Of a stretch of 64,000 nucleotides of DNA, positions 36,034-46,107 are shown piece by piece. Numbering within the stretch: the first letter of the stretch is position 1; the number at the start of each line of letters is the position of its first letter. The stretch is from NCBI RefSeq assembly GCF_937616625.2, contig NC_065576.1:34188628-34252627 (forward strand), given 5' to 3'. The notes under the pieces were generated by a model. It worked only from the letters and a program-made list of their open reading frames with translations. It was not told the DNA's origin and did no database searches. Origin of the DNA: Mercurialis annua (lineage: Eukaryota; Streptophyta; Magnoliopsida; Malpighiales; Euphorbiaceae). The position numbers and the translations under genes are program-made.

Positions 36034-36621
36034 TGATGGATACCGAATCCTACTGTAAGTATAATGGAGCCGAGTTGCAGGAGATCCACTCTCAGGCGAC
36101 ACCGGACTCCCCCTGAAGATCCGAAGATATGAAGGAAATGCCGAATCTCTTTAGATTCGGTGACATAAAGACCGAATCCCGCGTGATCCGCCGAGAGCGC
36201 TTCGAGTCCGGGATTCGGGTAAACGACTAAATATGGAAATCTTGTCCTATTTGGACACAAACACTACATATGGAAGGATAAGCTCTACTTTAGGAAGATA
36301 AGACTATTTAGGAAGACGTTCCTAAATAGGATTCTTATCAGATTAAGGTAGATCCCGACAAATCAGGAGAATCTCTACGATACGGCCGAATCCCTACAAA
36401 GTAGGATTCACCTGCCTAATACAACTCTACTAGGTATATTCGACTACTATAAAAGGAGCACGAGGTATGCCTAGAATCACAATTACATTCATATACTCAA
36501 AACGCTGCTCAAAGCTCTAGACTGACTTTAGCATCGAGGAGTTAATCGGACAACCACCGTCCGGTTAGCTTCTACCCTGTTTTGCAGGTTCACTCACCGG
36601 TTCAGAAGGCAGACTCCATCA
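36034..36621 (+). repeat. 5' LTR of the Tat-type element
   Basis: TG...CA LTR of 588 bp. A TATA-like ACTATAAAAGGAGC lies near 36450, a plausible U3 promoter. It differs from the 3' LTR only at CATCGAGGAG versus CATCGGAGAG near 36537. Confidence 0.92.
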
Positions 36622-36640
36622 ATTGGCGCCGTCTGTGGGA
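36622..36640 (+). other. Primer-binding site of the Tat-type element
   Basis: ATTGGCGCCGTCTGTGGGA directly after the 5' LTR. The first bases (TGGCGCCGT) match the complement of the aspartate-tRNA 3' end; the rest diverges. This form is common in Tat-lineage elements. The primer tRNA is an inference. Confidence 0.7.
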
Positions 36641-36705
36641 AAAGCTTAACTAAACTTCAAAAGAAGGAGCTTTTCTGAACTCAAAAACAAATCTCATTGA
36701 AGAAG

Positions 36706-39700
36706 ATGACTTCTGAAAGAGTAAACCTGAAGGATCAAACGTCACAGAGAAAACGAAAAGCAACAGAACTCTCAACTCCTCCTCCAGTAACTTTTGACGG
36801 GGAGGACTTCGGGAGAATAGCTTAAGAGCACAACGAAGCTCTGGTAGTGGCCATGATCATCGAACACTGGAACGTTGAGAGAATCCTGATCGATGAAGGA
36901 AGCGCAATAAACCTAATAACAAAAAAGGCCTACGAAAGCCTAGGAGGAGACCTAGCGAAACTAAAAAGAAATGCCACGCCTGTGGTAGGATTTGAGGGCT
37001 TGCCAATTAAGCCCAACGGAACAATTACTCTCGACGTCAAGCTAGGAAGGACAAGGAAAAGCGAGGAATTACCTACACGATTTAGCGTCGTAGAAATCGA
37101 CCTGCCATACAACGCAATACTGGGGAGACCATTCCTCCACGACTCAGCTGCCGTGACAAGCATAAAGGCACTAACCATGAAGATACCGACGAAACAAGGA
37201 ATTATCACGATACAAGGAAACCGAGCCGAGGCGAAAAAGTGCTACGAGCAAGCAATAAAAGAATCAGGCGAAGCAATGGCAATAGAAGAAATCCTTAATC
37301 ACGACATCGAAGAAAAAGAAACAGCACCCGAAGGCGAAACAAAGAAACTCCAACTCGACAAGGAGAAAAGAGTAAATCTCGGCGCAAACATGAACCCAAA
37401 GATCGAAAGCAAAATCACGGCCATGCTGAAAAACAACGTCAAAACCTTCGCTGCTAACGCATCAGAAATAGTCGGAATAGACCCCCAAGTCATTACTCAT
37501 GATCTAAATGTAGCAGAAGCGGCGAACCCAGTGAAGCAAAAGAAAAGGAAGTTCTCGGAAGAAAAACAGAAAATAATCGCTGAAGAAGTAGAAAAACTGG
37601 AGAAAGCAGGATTCATACGAGAAGTCCACTACCCCGAATGGGTAGCTAACGTAGTTATCGTAAAGAAAGCCAACGGAAAAAATAGAATGTGTGTGGATTA
37701 CACCAATCTAAACAAAGCGTGTCCTAAAGATAGCTACCCTCTCCCAGATATCGATCAACTCGTGGACTCTACTGCTGGACACGCGATGTATAGCCTAGCC
37801 GACGCAGCTCAAGGCTACCACCAAATTCAGATGAAGGAACAAGACCAGGAAAAAACTTCATTCATCACGGAGGGAGGAACCTACTGCTACACGGCAATGC
37901 CTTTCGGCTTGAAAAATGCTGGAGCAACATACCAAAGACTTATGAATTTCATGTTCAAAGACGAGATAGGAAAACGAGTCCAGGTGTATGTAGACGACCT
38001 AATCATCAAAAGCGAGAAGGAAGAAACCCATGCAAAAGATCTTGAAGAAACATTCAACATACTGAATAAGTTTGGAATGAAGCTGAACCCTGACAAATGC
38101 ACGTTCGGCGTACAAGGCGGGAAATTCCTGGGATTTATGATATCTCAAAGAGGAATAGAGGCGAACCCTGAGAAGATCAAAGCAATTATGGACATGAAGG
38201 CACCAAGAAGCATAAATGAAGTTCAAAAACTCAACGGGCGGATCACGGCACTCGGTAGATTCATGTCTTGCTCAGCAAAAAGATGCTTGCCTTTCTTCAA
38301 AGCCCTCAAAGGAACACAAAAATTTGAATGGAATGAAGACTGCGAGAACGCTTTTGAAGAAATAAAGAAATTCCTCGTCACCCCTCCATTGCTAAGCAGA
38401 CCGCTGAAAGGGGAGACACTATACCTATACATCAGTACCACGCACGAGACCATCGGGACAGTGCTGGTGAGGGAAGAAGATAACGAGATGAAGCCAATCT
38501 ACTACATTAGTCGAGTCCTGAAGGGCGCGGAGACACGATACCCCGAGATCGAAAAAATGGCACTGGCCGTATTGACCACAGCTAAAAAGCTAAGATACTA
38601 CTTCCAAAGTCACAACGTTGTGGTAAGAACAAATCAACCATTGCGAAAGGCGATCCAACGACCAGAAACTTCCGGAAGATTAGTTCACTGGTCCATCCAA
38701 CTCAGTGAACACGACATAAGATACGAACCTCGTCCGACTCTAAAAGCACAAGCTTTGGCGGACTTCGTAGCAGAAATAACTCCAACCGAGACCGGCCAAC
38801 CCAAACCAGCCTTGGTATGGGAACTCCACGTAGACGGAGCGTCGAATGAAAAAGGAGCTGGAGCAGGAGCCATCCTCAAAGGACCCGAAAAAATCAGAAT
38901 CGAATATGGAGTAAACATCCAATTCGCCGCCAGCAACAATGTAGCTGAATATGAAGCCCTAATCGCGGGCCTCGGCCTCGCATTAGAAATAAGAACGGAA
39001 ATCCTAAAGATCTATAGCGACTCCCAGCTGGTGGTAAATCAGGTCAAGGGAGAATATCAAGCCAAAGAAACAGGGATGATCGAATACCTGAGTCAAGTCA
39101 AAACACAGCTCCAACAGCTGGAAGCACAAGGAGGACAATGGGAAATCATTCAAATCCCAAGAGAGGAAAACACCGAAGCCGACGCCATCGCCAAATCAGC
39201 ATCAGAACTCGGAGATCTATTCGCTAAAATGCAGTTAAAGGAAATTCTCGAATCGCCAAGCACCAGAAAAACAGAAGTCATGGCAATCGAGGAAGCCGAC
39301 TCCTGGATGACTCCATTGATCAACTATCTAGACCGTGGCGAGTTACCAACAGACAAAGTCGAAGCCATTCGCACCATCAGAAAATCTGCCAACTACTCTT
39401 TTCACAACGGAGTTCTTTACCGAACCTCATTAACTCATCCATGGTCTAGGTGCGTCTCGCCTCAGACAGGAGAATCCATCTTAAAGGAAATCCACGAAGG
39501 AATATGCGGCGCGCACAAAGGAGCAGTCACCATAGCAAGAAAAACAATACTCCAGGGATACTACTGGCCGACCATCAAAGAAGACGCGAAAGCATTAGTC
39601 AAGAAATGTGATAAATGCCAAAGACACGACAACATCAGTCGCGTACCAGCAGTGTCTTAAGGATCAATGGAAAGCCCATGGCCGTTCGCCACTTGGGGGA

Positions 39701-40539
39701 TTGACATAGTTGGACCGTTCGAAACGGGAAAACATCAAGTGAAATTCCTAATCGTCGCAATAGAGCACTTCACAAAATGGGTAGAGGTAGCGCCTGTCGC
39801 AACCATCACCGGAGCCAAAGTAGAGGAATTCTTCAAGAACGAAGTAATATGCCGATTCGGCATACCCCACACTGTAATAGCAGACAACGGCAAACAATTC
39901 AATTGCAAGCGGTTCAAGGCATTTTGCAAAGGACTAATGATCAATTTGAAATTTACTTCGGTGGCGCACCCTCAGACAAACGGAATGATAGAAGTCACCA
40001 ACCGAACCATAGCACAAGGAATAAAAAAGAGACTTTCTCAGTATAAGGAGAACTGGGCAGAAGAATTATACAGCGTTCTATGGGCATACAGAACAACTCC
40101 TAGAAAAGGAACTGGCGAAACACCTTTCAGGCTAGCCTACGGCACTGAAGCAGTAATACCAGTAGAAATTGGTATACCTAGTATCAGAGTAAACTATCTA
40201 GAAGAAGAAACTAATGAGGCTAGAACAAGGCTATGTCTAGACCTACTAGAGGAGAGAAGGGATGAAGCGGCAGCCCGAGCCGCTACATACAAGAAGCATG
40301 CTGCAAGATACCATAACAAAAGAATGAATTTTAGAGAATTTCAAAGAGGTGATCTGGTCTTACGAAACGCGGAAGTTGGCAGAGGAAATGCAGGAGTAAA
40401 GAAAATGCAGGCTAATTGGGAAGGCCCCTTCATCATAGAAGAAGCCACTGGCAAAGGCGCATATAGACTAAAGACAATAACTGGGTCCATGGTACCCAGA
40501 TATTGGAATGTAGAACACCTGAGAAAGTATTACCAATAG
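36706..40539 (+). pseudogene. Ty3-gypsy pol (PR-RT-RH-INT) with gag lost and two in-frame stops
   Basis: Reading from the first ATG (36706), about 39 leader codons run straight into the protease region, so gag has been removed in frame. Stops are TAA at 36823-36825 and TAA at 39658-39660. The main open part is 36847-39660 (937 codons) and integrase continues in the same frame at 39661-40539. Motifs: ILIDEGSAINLI (protease, Asp-Glu-Gly in place of the usual Asp-Thr/Gly-Gly), YVDDLIIKS (RT, about residue 380 of the open part), VDGASNEKGAGAGAIL (second RNase H, about 660), the HHCC zinc region ending CDKC (about 890-925), and integrase GIDIVGPF, DNGKQF and the conserved Glu near EVTNRTIAQG. Pol would need readthrough of both stops, so I call it non-functional. 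Confidence 0.88.
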
Positions 40540-40928
40540 ATTAATTCATGGCATGTAATTATTTCTATTTTTGAAATAAAAGGCGATTTGGCGAAACAAA
40601 TCTTATAGGCTCGCTCGAGACCTAATACATACAATTTAACAAGAGTCGTTTGAATCTTAGTTAAAAAATAATTTAGACTCGTCCGAGTCGAATAAATAAA
40701 AGGATCCGTTCGGACCTACAAATAAATTACACCAGCAGAAGTTTAGATTAACTTCTCATAATAAGAAACGAGTTTAGATTAACTCTACAACTAAAGAAAA
40801 GCAATGGTCAAAAGATCATTATATTAACAGAAGCAAAATTACAAAGGATCCGCCTACGATCCAATACAAAAATAAGGCAAAAGCAAAAAATACAAAAAAG
40901 CAAAAATACAGAAAGAAGAAAATAAAAA

Positions 40929-41982
40929 TTAAGCCTTCTTCAGAGCATCTTGCTTCTGCTTATCAAGCTTCGCCTTCACCTCCTTCGCCAAAGAAGCAGG
41001 ATCCAACTGATTGACTCCAGAAAGATCGACGCCAGGATTCTGCTCCCGCAGCTTTGCCCCGATCGCCAACCGGTACTGAGTCATGACTTGGGAATAAAAG
41101 CTCCCAGAGTCACCCAATCGCCGGCGGAGACGCCCCTCTTCTTTCTTCAGATCATCCCTCTCCATAGTGAGAGCACCTGAAGAAGACTGTAGAGACTCGA
41201 CTTCCTCGGACAAAGTTCGAACCCGAGCCTCTAAAGCGGAAATCTCCCGAGTCTTGGCAGATACGGAAGACCTCAGCTGCTGGATCAGACCAGTCGCCTC
41301 GCCAGCCTCCTCCTCCATCTTCTGTCTCTCGGAGAGCCAGGATTCGGAATCCTTCTGAAGCTTCTTCAGTTGATCCACCGCATCCCTTCGGCGGCGCTCC
41401 AAAACAGCGATGGACTGGACCACCTGAGAAAGAAAGCAACAAATAAGAAAAAAGAAGCAAATCATAATATAAAACAAAAGAAAAAAAGCATACCGAAAAA
41501 CCGCCGAGACAGGCGAACTCAGCCAAATTATCGCCATGTTCGCGATCAATGGACTCAATGTCCTCTTTTATCATAATATTCTCCATGCAAGCATGAAGAA
41601 TGGCGACGTTTGAAAGTCGAGGCGGATCTTGTGCGTCCGCCCAAGCCGCAAACCGAGGCGCCTCCTCGATAGACACCCCAGAAGATTTCTTCTTCTTGGG
41701 ACGCTTGGCAGAAGCTCCAGCCTGGTCCTCAGCAGGACGTTTCTGACCGCCGGTAGGCAACCCCTTCAGAGAAGGAGCTGATTCCTTCGAAGGAAGCAAA
41801 GGCGACTCAGAAGTCGCAGCAGGAACTTGATCGCCGGAAGCAGGACCAAGATCCACCGAATCAGGCGTTGGATCCGGTACGGCGATCGTAGACGGATTAG
41901 GAACGCCACTGGTAACCTCGCCCATATCTACAGTCATATCGACATGAAAATTGTCAAGCAAATGTTCAAGAGAAGTCGACAT
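40929..41982 (-). CDS. Antisense ORF (aORF), 3' exons: coiled-coil protein
   Basis: Two exons on the strand opposite to pol, 41982-41494 and 41423-40929, joined in phase at GT-AG sites, give 327 residues from ATG at 41982. The first half is acidic/Pro-Ser-rich with a nuclear-signal-like KRPKKKK. The second half is a long heptad-like coiled coil (from AVLERRRRDAVDQL to MERDDLKKEEGRLRRRL). Antisense genes between integrase and the 3' LTR are known from plant Tat/Retand elements. Their function is unknown. It probably belongs to one gene with 42025-42718, but the splice between them would be out of frame by one base as read here. Confidence 0.6.
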
Positions 41983-42024
41983 CCTACAAAACAAAAACAT
42001 AACAACAAAAGATTAGAAAAATAC

Positions 42025-42718
42025 CTTCTAAAGGAAGACCCGCCAAAAGTATTTCACGGCGACTCAAATACTGTTCTAAAAGAACGCTGTACTTGGGCTT
42101 ATCAAAACGACAATTCGACAGCAAAGACAGGGCGAAGTCCTTCTCCCCATCATCCAAATCAGGTACATTAGTAAGCGAAACCTTACTAAAAGTAAAACTC
42201 CGCGAAAAAGAGGAGAAAGAAGAGTGCTGAACCAAGAAAAACTTAGGGGTCCAACCCTTCAAAGAAGAAGGAAGACTAAAAAGAGATCGATTTGGTCGAC
42301 CACCAGCAAAAATAAATTCCTCACCCTTTCGGCGGGAGAAAACATAAAAATAATTAAAAAGAGCAAGCGAAGGCTCCTGCATCCGAACCCTACACGATTC
42401 CATAAAAGAACAAAGAAGGCGAATCGCGTTCGGATGCAGTTGACCCAAAGGAACACCTAAATTATGACAGACCTCTACGATTAAAGACTCTAAGGGAAAC
42501 CTAAGACCCGCTAAAAGCTGTTCATGAAAAATTACTATCTTGGAAGGCGAATCGGTGCTATGATTCGCCCGATACAATTTTGCCGGCCTCAGAATAACAT
42601 ACGACTCGGGAAAGCTAAATTCCTCGGCATAACCGAGTATCTGCTCTCTTGACAAGGAGCTCCGGGTATATTCTAGCTCGTCACGAGCACCCTTCGCCCC
42701 CTCAGTTACTTCTGACAT
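42025..42718 (-). CDS. Antisense ORF (aORF), 5' exon: gypsy-type transposon domain
   Basis: Starts at ATG 42718 (MSEVTEGAKGARDELEY) and stays open to a good splice donor (GAAG/GTATTT) at 42025/42024. The central part resembles the plant 'putative gypsy type transposon' domain found in Tat-element antisense ORFs: FHEQLLAGLRFPLE, then LGVPLGQLHPNAIRLL, then a YVFSRRKGEEF block. Reading through the donor it stops at 41984. With exon 41982-41494 it would form the usual two-part aORF, but the frames differ by one, so either a nearby alternative donor is used or a frameshift has broken it. Function unknown. Confidence 0.6.
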
Positions 42719-42748
42719 TTTAAAATTTTTAAAATGGGGGGGAAACAC

Positions 42749-43351
42749 GGAATGATGATGAAATTAAAACTCTAAAAGATCAAAAGAAAGGAAAAGAAGA
42801 AGAACAAGACGAAGAACAAGAAGAACAGAAGGAATAAAATGAAAACTGAAAAACTACCAAGAAATTAAATTAGAGAAAAGGTAAAATACCTCGCAAGCAA
42901 ATACGCAGGATCAAAAGAAAGATAAGGAGCAACTTGAAAACGAGGAATCTTGACAGCAGAAGAAGAAAACCCACAGAAAGCTTGAAGAAATCGAAGGTTT
43001 AAGCAGTTGCAGAGAAAGCAAAGGTTGAAGAAGAAAGAAAATTGAAGAAAATGAACAATTATATAGCCTAAACCAAAGAAACTGAAAAGACGAGATCCCA
43101 TAATTACAAATAAGGACCAACTAATAGCGCACGAAGACACTTGTCCTTCATCCAGTCATAACCCTCTACTGATGGACAACACGTGGCAACGCAGAATCTT
43201 ACTAAAGATGAAACGTCGCTCACAAACATATGAAACGACTCGCCCGGAATACAAAACGACTCGCCCGTATAAAAGAACTCAGCTCCAAAAGAGCTAAAAT
43301 CCACTAAGGCATAAATGCCAAACTACTTCAGCTCGCTTGCGGGGGGGCTAA
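42749..43351. other. Non-coding 3' region of the Tat-type element
   Basis: About 600 bp between the antisense gene start and the 3' LTR. It is purine-rich (AAGAAGAA-type) near 42780-42840, probably the leader/promoter side of the antisense gene, and ends in GCTTGCGGGGGGGCTAA, the polypurine tract priming plus-strand synthesis (about 43336-43351). No gene seen. Confidence 0.6.
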
Positions 43352-43939
43352 TGATGGATACCGAATCCTACTGTAAGTATAATGGAGCCGAGTTGCAGGA
43401 GATCCACTCTCAGGCGACACCGGACTCCCCCTGAAGATCCGAAGATATGAAGGAAATGCCGAATCTCTTTAGATTCGGTGACATAAAGACCGAATCCCGC
43501 GTGATCCGCCGAGAGCGCTTCGAGTCCGGGATTCGGGTAAACGACTAAATATGGAAATCTTGTCCTATTTGGACACAAACACTACATATGGAAGGATAAG
43601 CTCTACTTTAGGAAGATAAGACTATTTAGGAAGACGTTCCTAAATAGGATTCTTATCAGATTAAGGTAGATCCCGACAAATCAGGAGAATCTCTACGATA
43701 CGGCCGAATCCCTACAAAGTAGGATTCACCTGCCTAATACAACTCTACTAGGTATATTCGACTACTATAAAAGGAGCACGAGGTATGCCTAGAATCACAA
43801 TTACATTCATATACTCAAAACGCTGCTCAAAGCTCTAGACTGACTTTAGCATCGGAGAGTTAATCGGACAACCACCGTCCGGTTAGCTTCTACCCTGTTT
43901 TGCAGGTTCACTCACCGGTTCAGAAGGCAGACTCCATCA
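43352..43939 (+). repeat. 3' LTR of the Tat-type element
   Basis: 588 bp, same length as the 5' LTR, with two differences. Followed by ATTAT (43940-43944), the target duplication. Confidence 0.92.
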
Positions 43940-44263
43940 ATTATATAGAAACCATCTTTACTAGTTATAAGATTAATTTTTTAAGAATTACCACTGATAT
44001 ATACTAATTTGTTACTATATTAGCTGTTTTCTAATAAGGGGTTACAGCTTAGTGATTATATAATAAGAAATATTTCATAAATTAATAATTTACTGCGTAA
44101 TGTATATGGAATTTTTCTGTTATATGGCAGACTTTTATTCAATTCTATCAAAAAAAAATTGACTTTACCAAATTTAAAAGATAAACGGAATAGTTGAAAG
44201 AAATGATTTAAAAACCGGATCGACTGATTCAACCGGGATCCGACTATCTGTCTAGTCCAATTA
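43940..44263 (+). repeat. Tandem DEFL unit 3, last segment
   Basis: Continues unit 3 after the Tat element (homologous to 6077-6399). It includes GTTGAAAG at 44193-44200 and the first ~63 bp of the hAT-like element, then ends at GTCTAGTCCAATTA where LINE sequence begins. The rest of the unit does not reappear after the LINE, so a deletion or rearrangement accompanied that insertion. Confidence 0.85.
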
Positions 44264-44331
44264 TCATCTTAACTAGAGTTATTTATTTATTACTATTATT
44301 ATATTAATTAATAATTCCTTTCTTCTGCAGG

Positions 44332-44752
44332 AAAAGAAATCCTAATCAAAGCTGTAGCCACTGCCATTCCCACTTATGCTATGATGTGTTTTCGATTGCC
44401 TCTTTCCCTCTGTCATCGTATTCATCAATTAGTCCGACAATTTTGGTGGGGGCAAAAAACACATGAGAGAAAGCTGGCCTGGATATCTTGGCAAAAAATG
44501 AGCCACCAGAAATGGGAAGGGGGACTTGGTTTCAAAGACATTGCAGTTTTTAATCAAGCATTGTTAGCAAAGCAATTCTGGCGTATCATGAACAACCCAA
44601 CCTGCCTGCTTTACAAGCTCTATCAAGGTCGGTATTTTCCAAACTCCACAATTCTTCATGGGCAACTCAGGGGTCGTCCATCTTGGTGATGGCGTAGTCT
44701 TCTTTGGGGTCGTAGTCTTCTTCTACAAGGGCTTCGTTGGCAGATTAATGGT
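44332..44752 (+). pseudogene. LINE ORF2 fragment, C-terminal RT region
   Basis: Encodes KEILIKAVATAIPTYAMMCF, then RQFWWGQ and KWEGGLGFKDIAVFNQALLAKQ, the hallmark region after the RT domain in plant L1-type LINEs. A TGA at 44687-44689 interrupts it, after which the same frame continues to the solo LTR (WRSLLWGRSLLLQGLRWQING). Non-functional. Confidence 0.85.
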
Positions 44753-44817
44753 TGTCACGACCCAATTTCATGGATCGCGACCGGCGCTAGGGTATTGGTA
44801 TGGTCGTACCAAAACCC

Positions 44818-45767
44818 TGTAACCCAATAGCAACTAGAAGGGGGGGTTGAATAGTTGCCACTAAAAACTTTTGCGGATTAAGAATTTGATTAAATTAAAC
44901 TAAACTAATGGAGGTTTGAGAAGGAAAAACACACAAGATTTATAGTGGTTTGGTGATTAACACACTCACCTACATCCACTTCCCTCAAACTAGAGGTTTC
45001 CACTAAACTTGGAGTTTTTACAAGTTCACTCCCAACTCAACCCAAACCAACAACTAACAACAACAACCTATAGTTTTTCTAGGCAAAACTACAAACCAAA
45101 CAACAACAAGAGTTTCTAGGGTTCACTCTTAAACCAACAAATTACAAAGGTTTTTTACACAAGATTTGAAGATTGCTTGAGAGGTTTGAATGCTTTTGTT
45201 GTCAACCCTTTTCCATACACAACAGTATGATATATATAGGCCTCCAAACAATTCTTCACGTTACTCTTTTTGTGTGAAGCAAAAGAGTAACAAATCAGCT
45301 TTTTAAAAAAGACTTGCCAGACGGAGTTCGCGCCCGCCAACTCAAGTTTGCGCCCGCGAACGGCTCCTTGGGCAAAGTCCTGAACGGTCCTCTGCTGAAG
45401 TGTCAGCACCTCGTAGGGTGTAATAAATGACCGTTGCAACTCAACATTTTAAGATTTGAACTTCGCGCCCGCGAGGTATACTTGGCGCCCGCGAACTATG
45501 GTTCGCTCTCAATACTTGCTGAATCCGGCACTCGCGAGCCTCAATCCCATTCATGTCTGATTAAGTTGGCGCCCGCGAACAATAGTTGGCGCCCGCCAAC
45601 TTCCACTGGACAGCTTGGTGATCGAAAAATTCGATTGTCGCTAGAGATGTCCGATTTGCTTTCCGATTGTTCCGGGGGGTTCCTACACACTTAATTAGAG
45701 TGTTAGAACCTTTGGTGTTAATTGTCATGGTCAAAATAGAAGAGATTGAATCAATTAAGGTCCAACA
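44818..45767 (-). repeat. 3' LTR of the copia element
   Basis: 950 bp, TG...CA on the minus strand. It contains repeated GCGCCCGCGAAC-type words (45320-45605). It lacks a 19-bp stretch (GGTTTTCAAAGGCTCAACC region) found in the 5' LTR near 52805. Confidence 0.88.
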
Positions 45768-46107
45768 TTCTCCCCCTTTTTGACTTTGACAATTAACACA
45801 AAAAAAATAGCTTGAAGACTAAACTTAGACTAAACTTTGTCTCCCCCTCAATTGATGCATATAATACAAAAAGAGAAAAGTTAAGTCAAGTTGAGATATC
45901 CCCCCCTTTGGCAAAATCAAAAAGCAAAAATAGACACGACGTAAGCATAAATTGCACGAGTTTGAATACGACATGAAAATCACAATGACATTATGATAAA
46001 CATAAGAAAACACATGTGTGTTCCAACCACACTTAGAAAAACAAGCAACACAAAAAGACTATGAAAAGAAAACATGACATGCAAGTGAAAGTATGCAATG
46101 GGTAGGT

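Larger units (their letters stand above)
36034..43939 (+). mobile_element. Tat-type Ty3-gypsy retrotransposon, gag-deleted, 7906 bp
   Basis: Two 588-bp LTRs (36034-36621 and 43352-43939) start TGATGGATACC and end GACTCCATCA. They are flanked by ATTAT (36029-36033 and 43940-43944). I count two differences between the LTRs, so the insertion is recent. The primer site ATTGGCGCCGTCTGTGGGA follows the 5' LTR and a G-rich purine tract (about 43340-43348) precedes the 3' LTR. Pol has Ty3-gypsy order (protease, RT, RNase H, integrase). A long 3' region carries genes in antisense, as in plant Tat/Retand elements. Gag is missing, so it must have depended on another element's particles. Confidence 0.92.

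Noticed and set aside
38685..38939. Minus-strand ORFs inside the gypsy pol gene
   Set aside because: Shadows of the plus-strand pol frame with its clear RT and RNase H motifs; unlike the real antisense gene further downstream they have no splice or domain support.
36029..43944. Possibility that the Tat-type element and the LTR array are one composite insertion
   Set aside because: Each has its own 5-bp target duplication (ATTAT and AAGAA/AAGGA) and different LTRs and primer sites, and DEFL-unit sequence lies between them.
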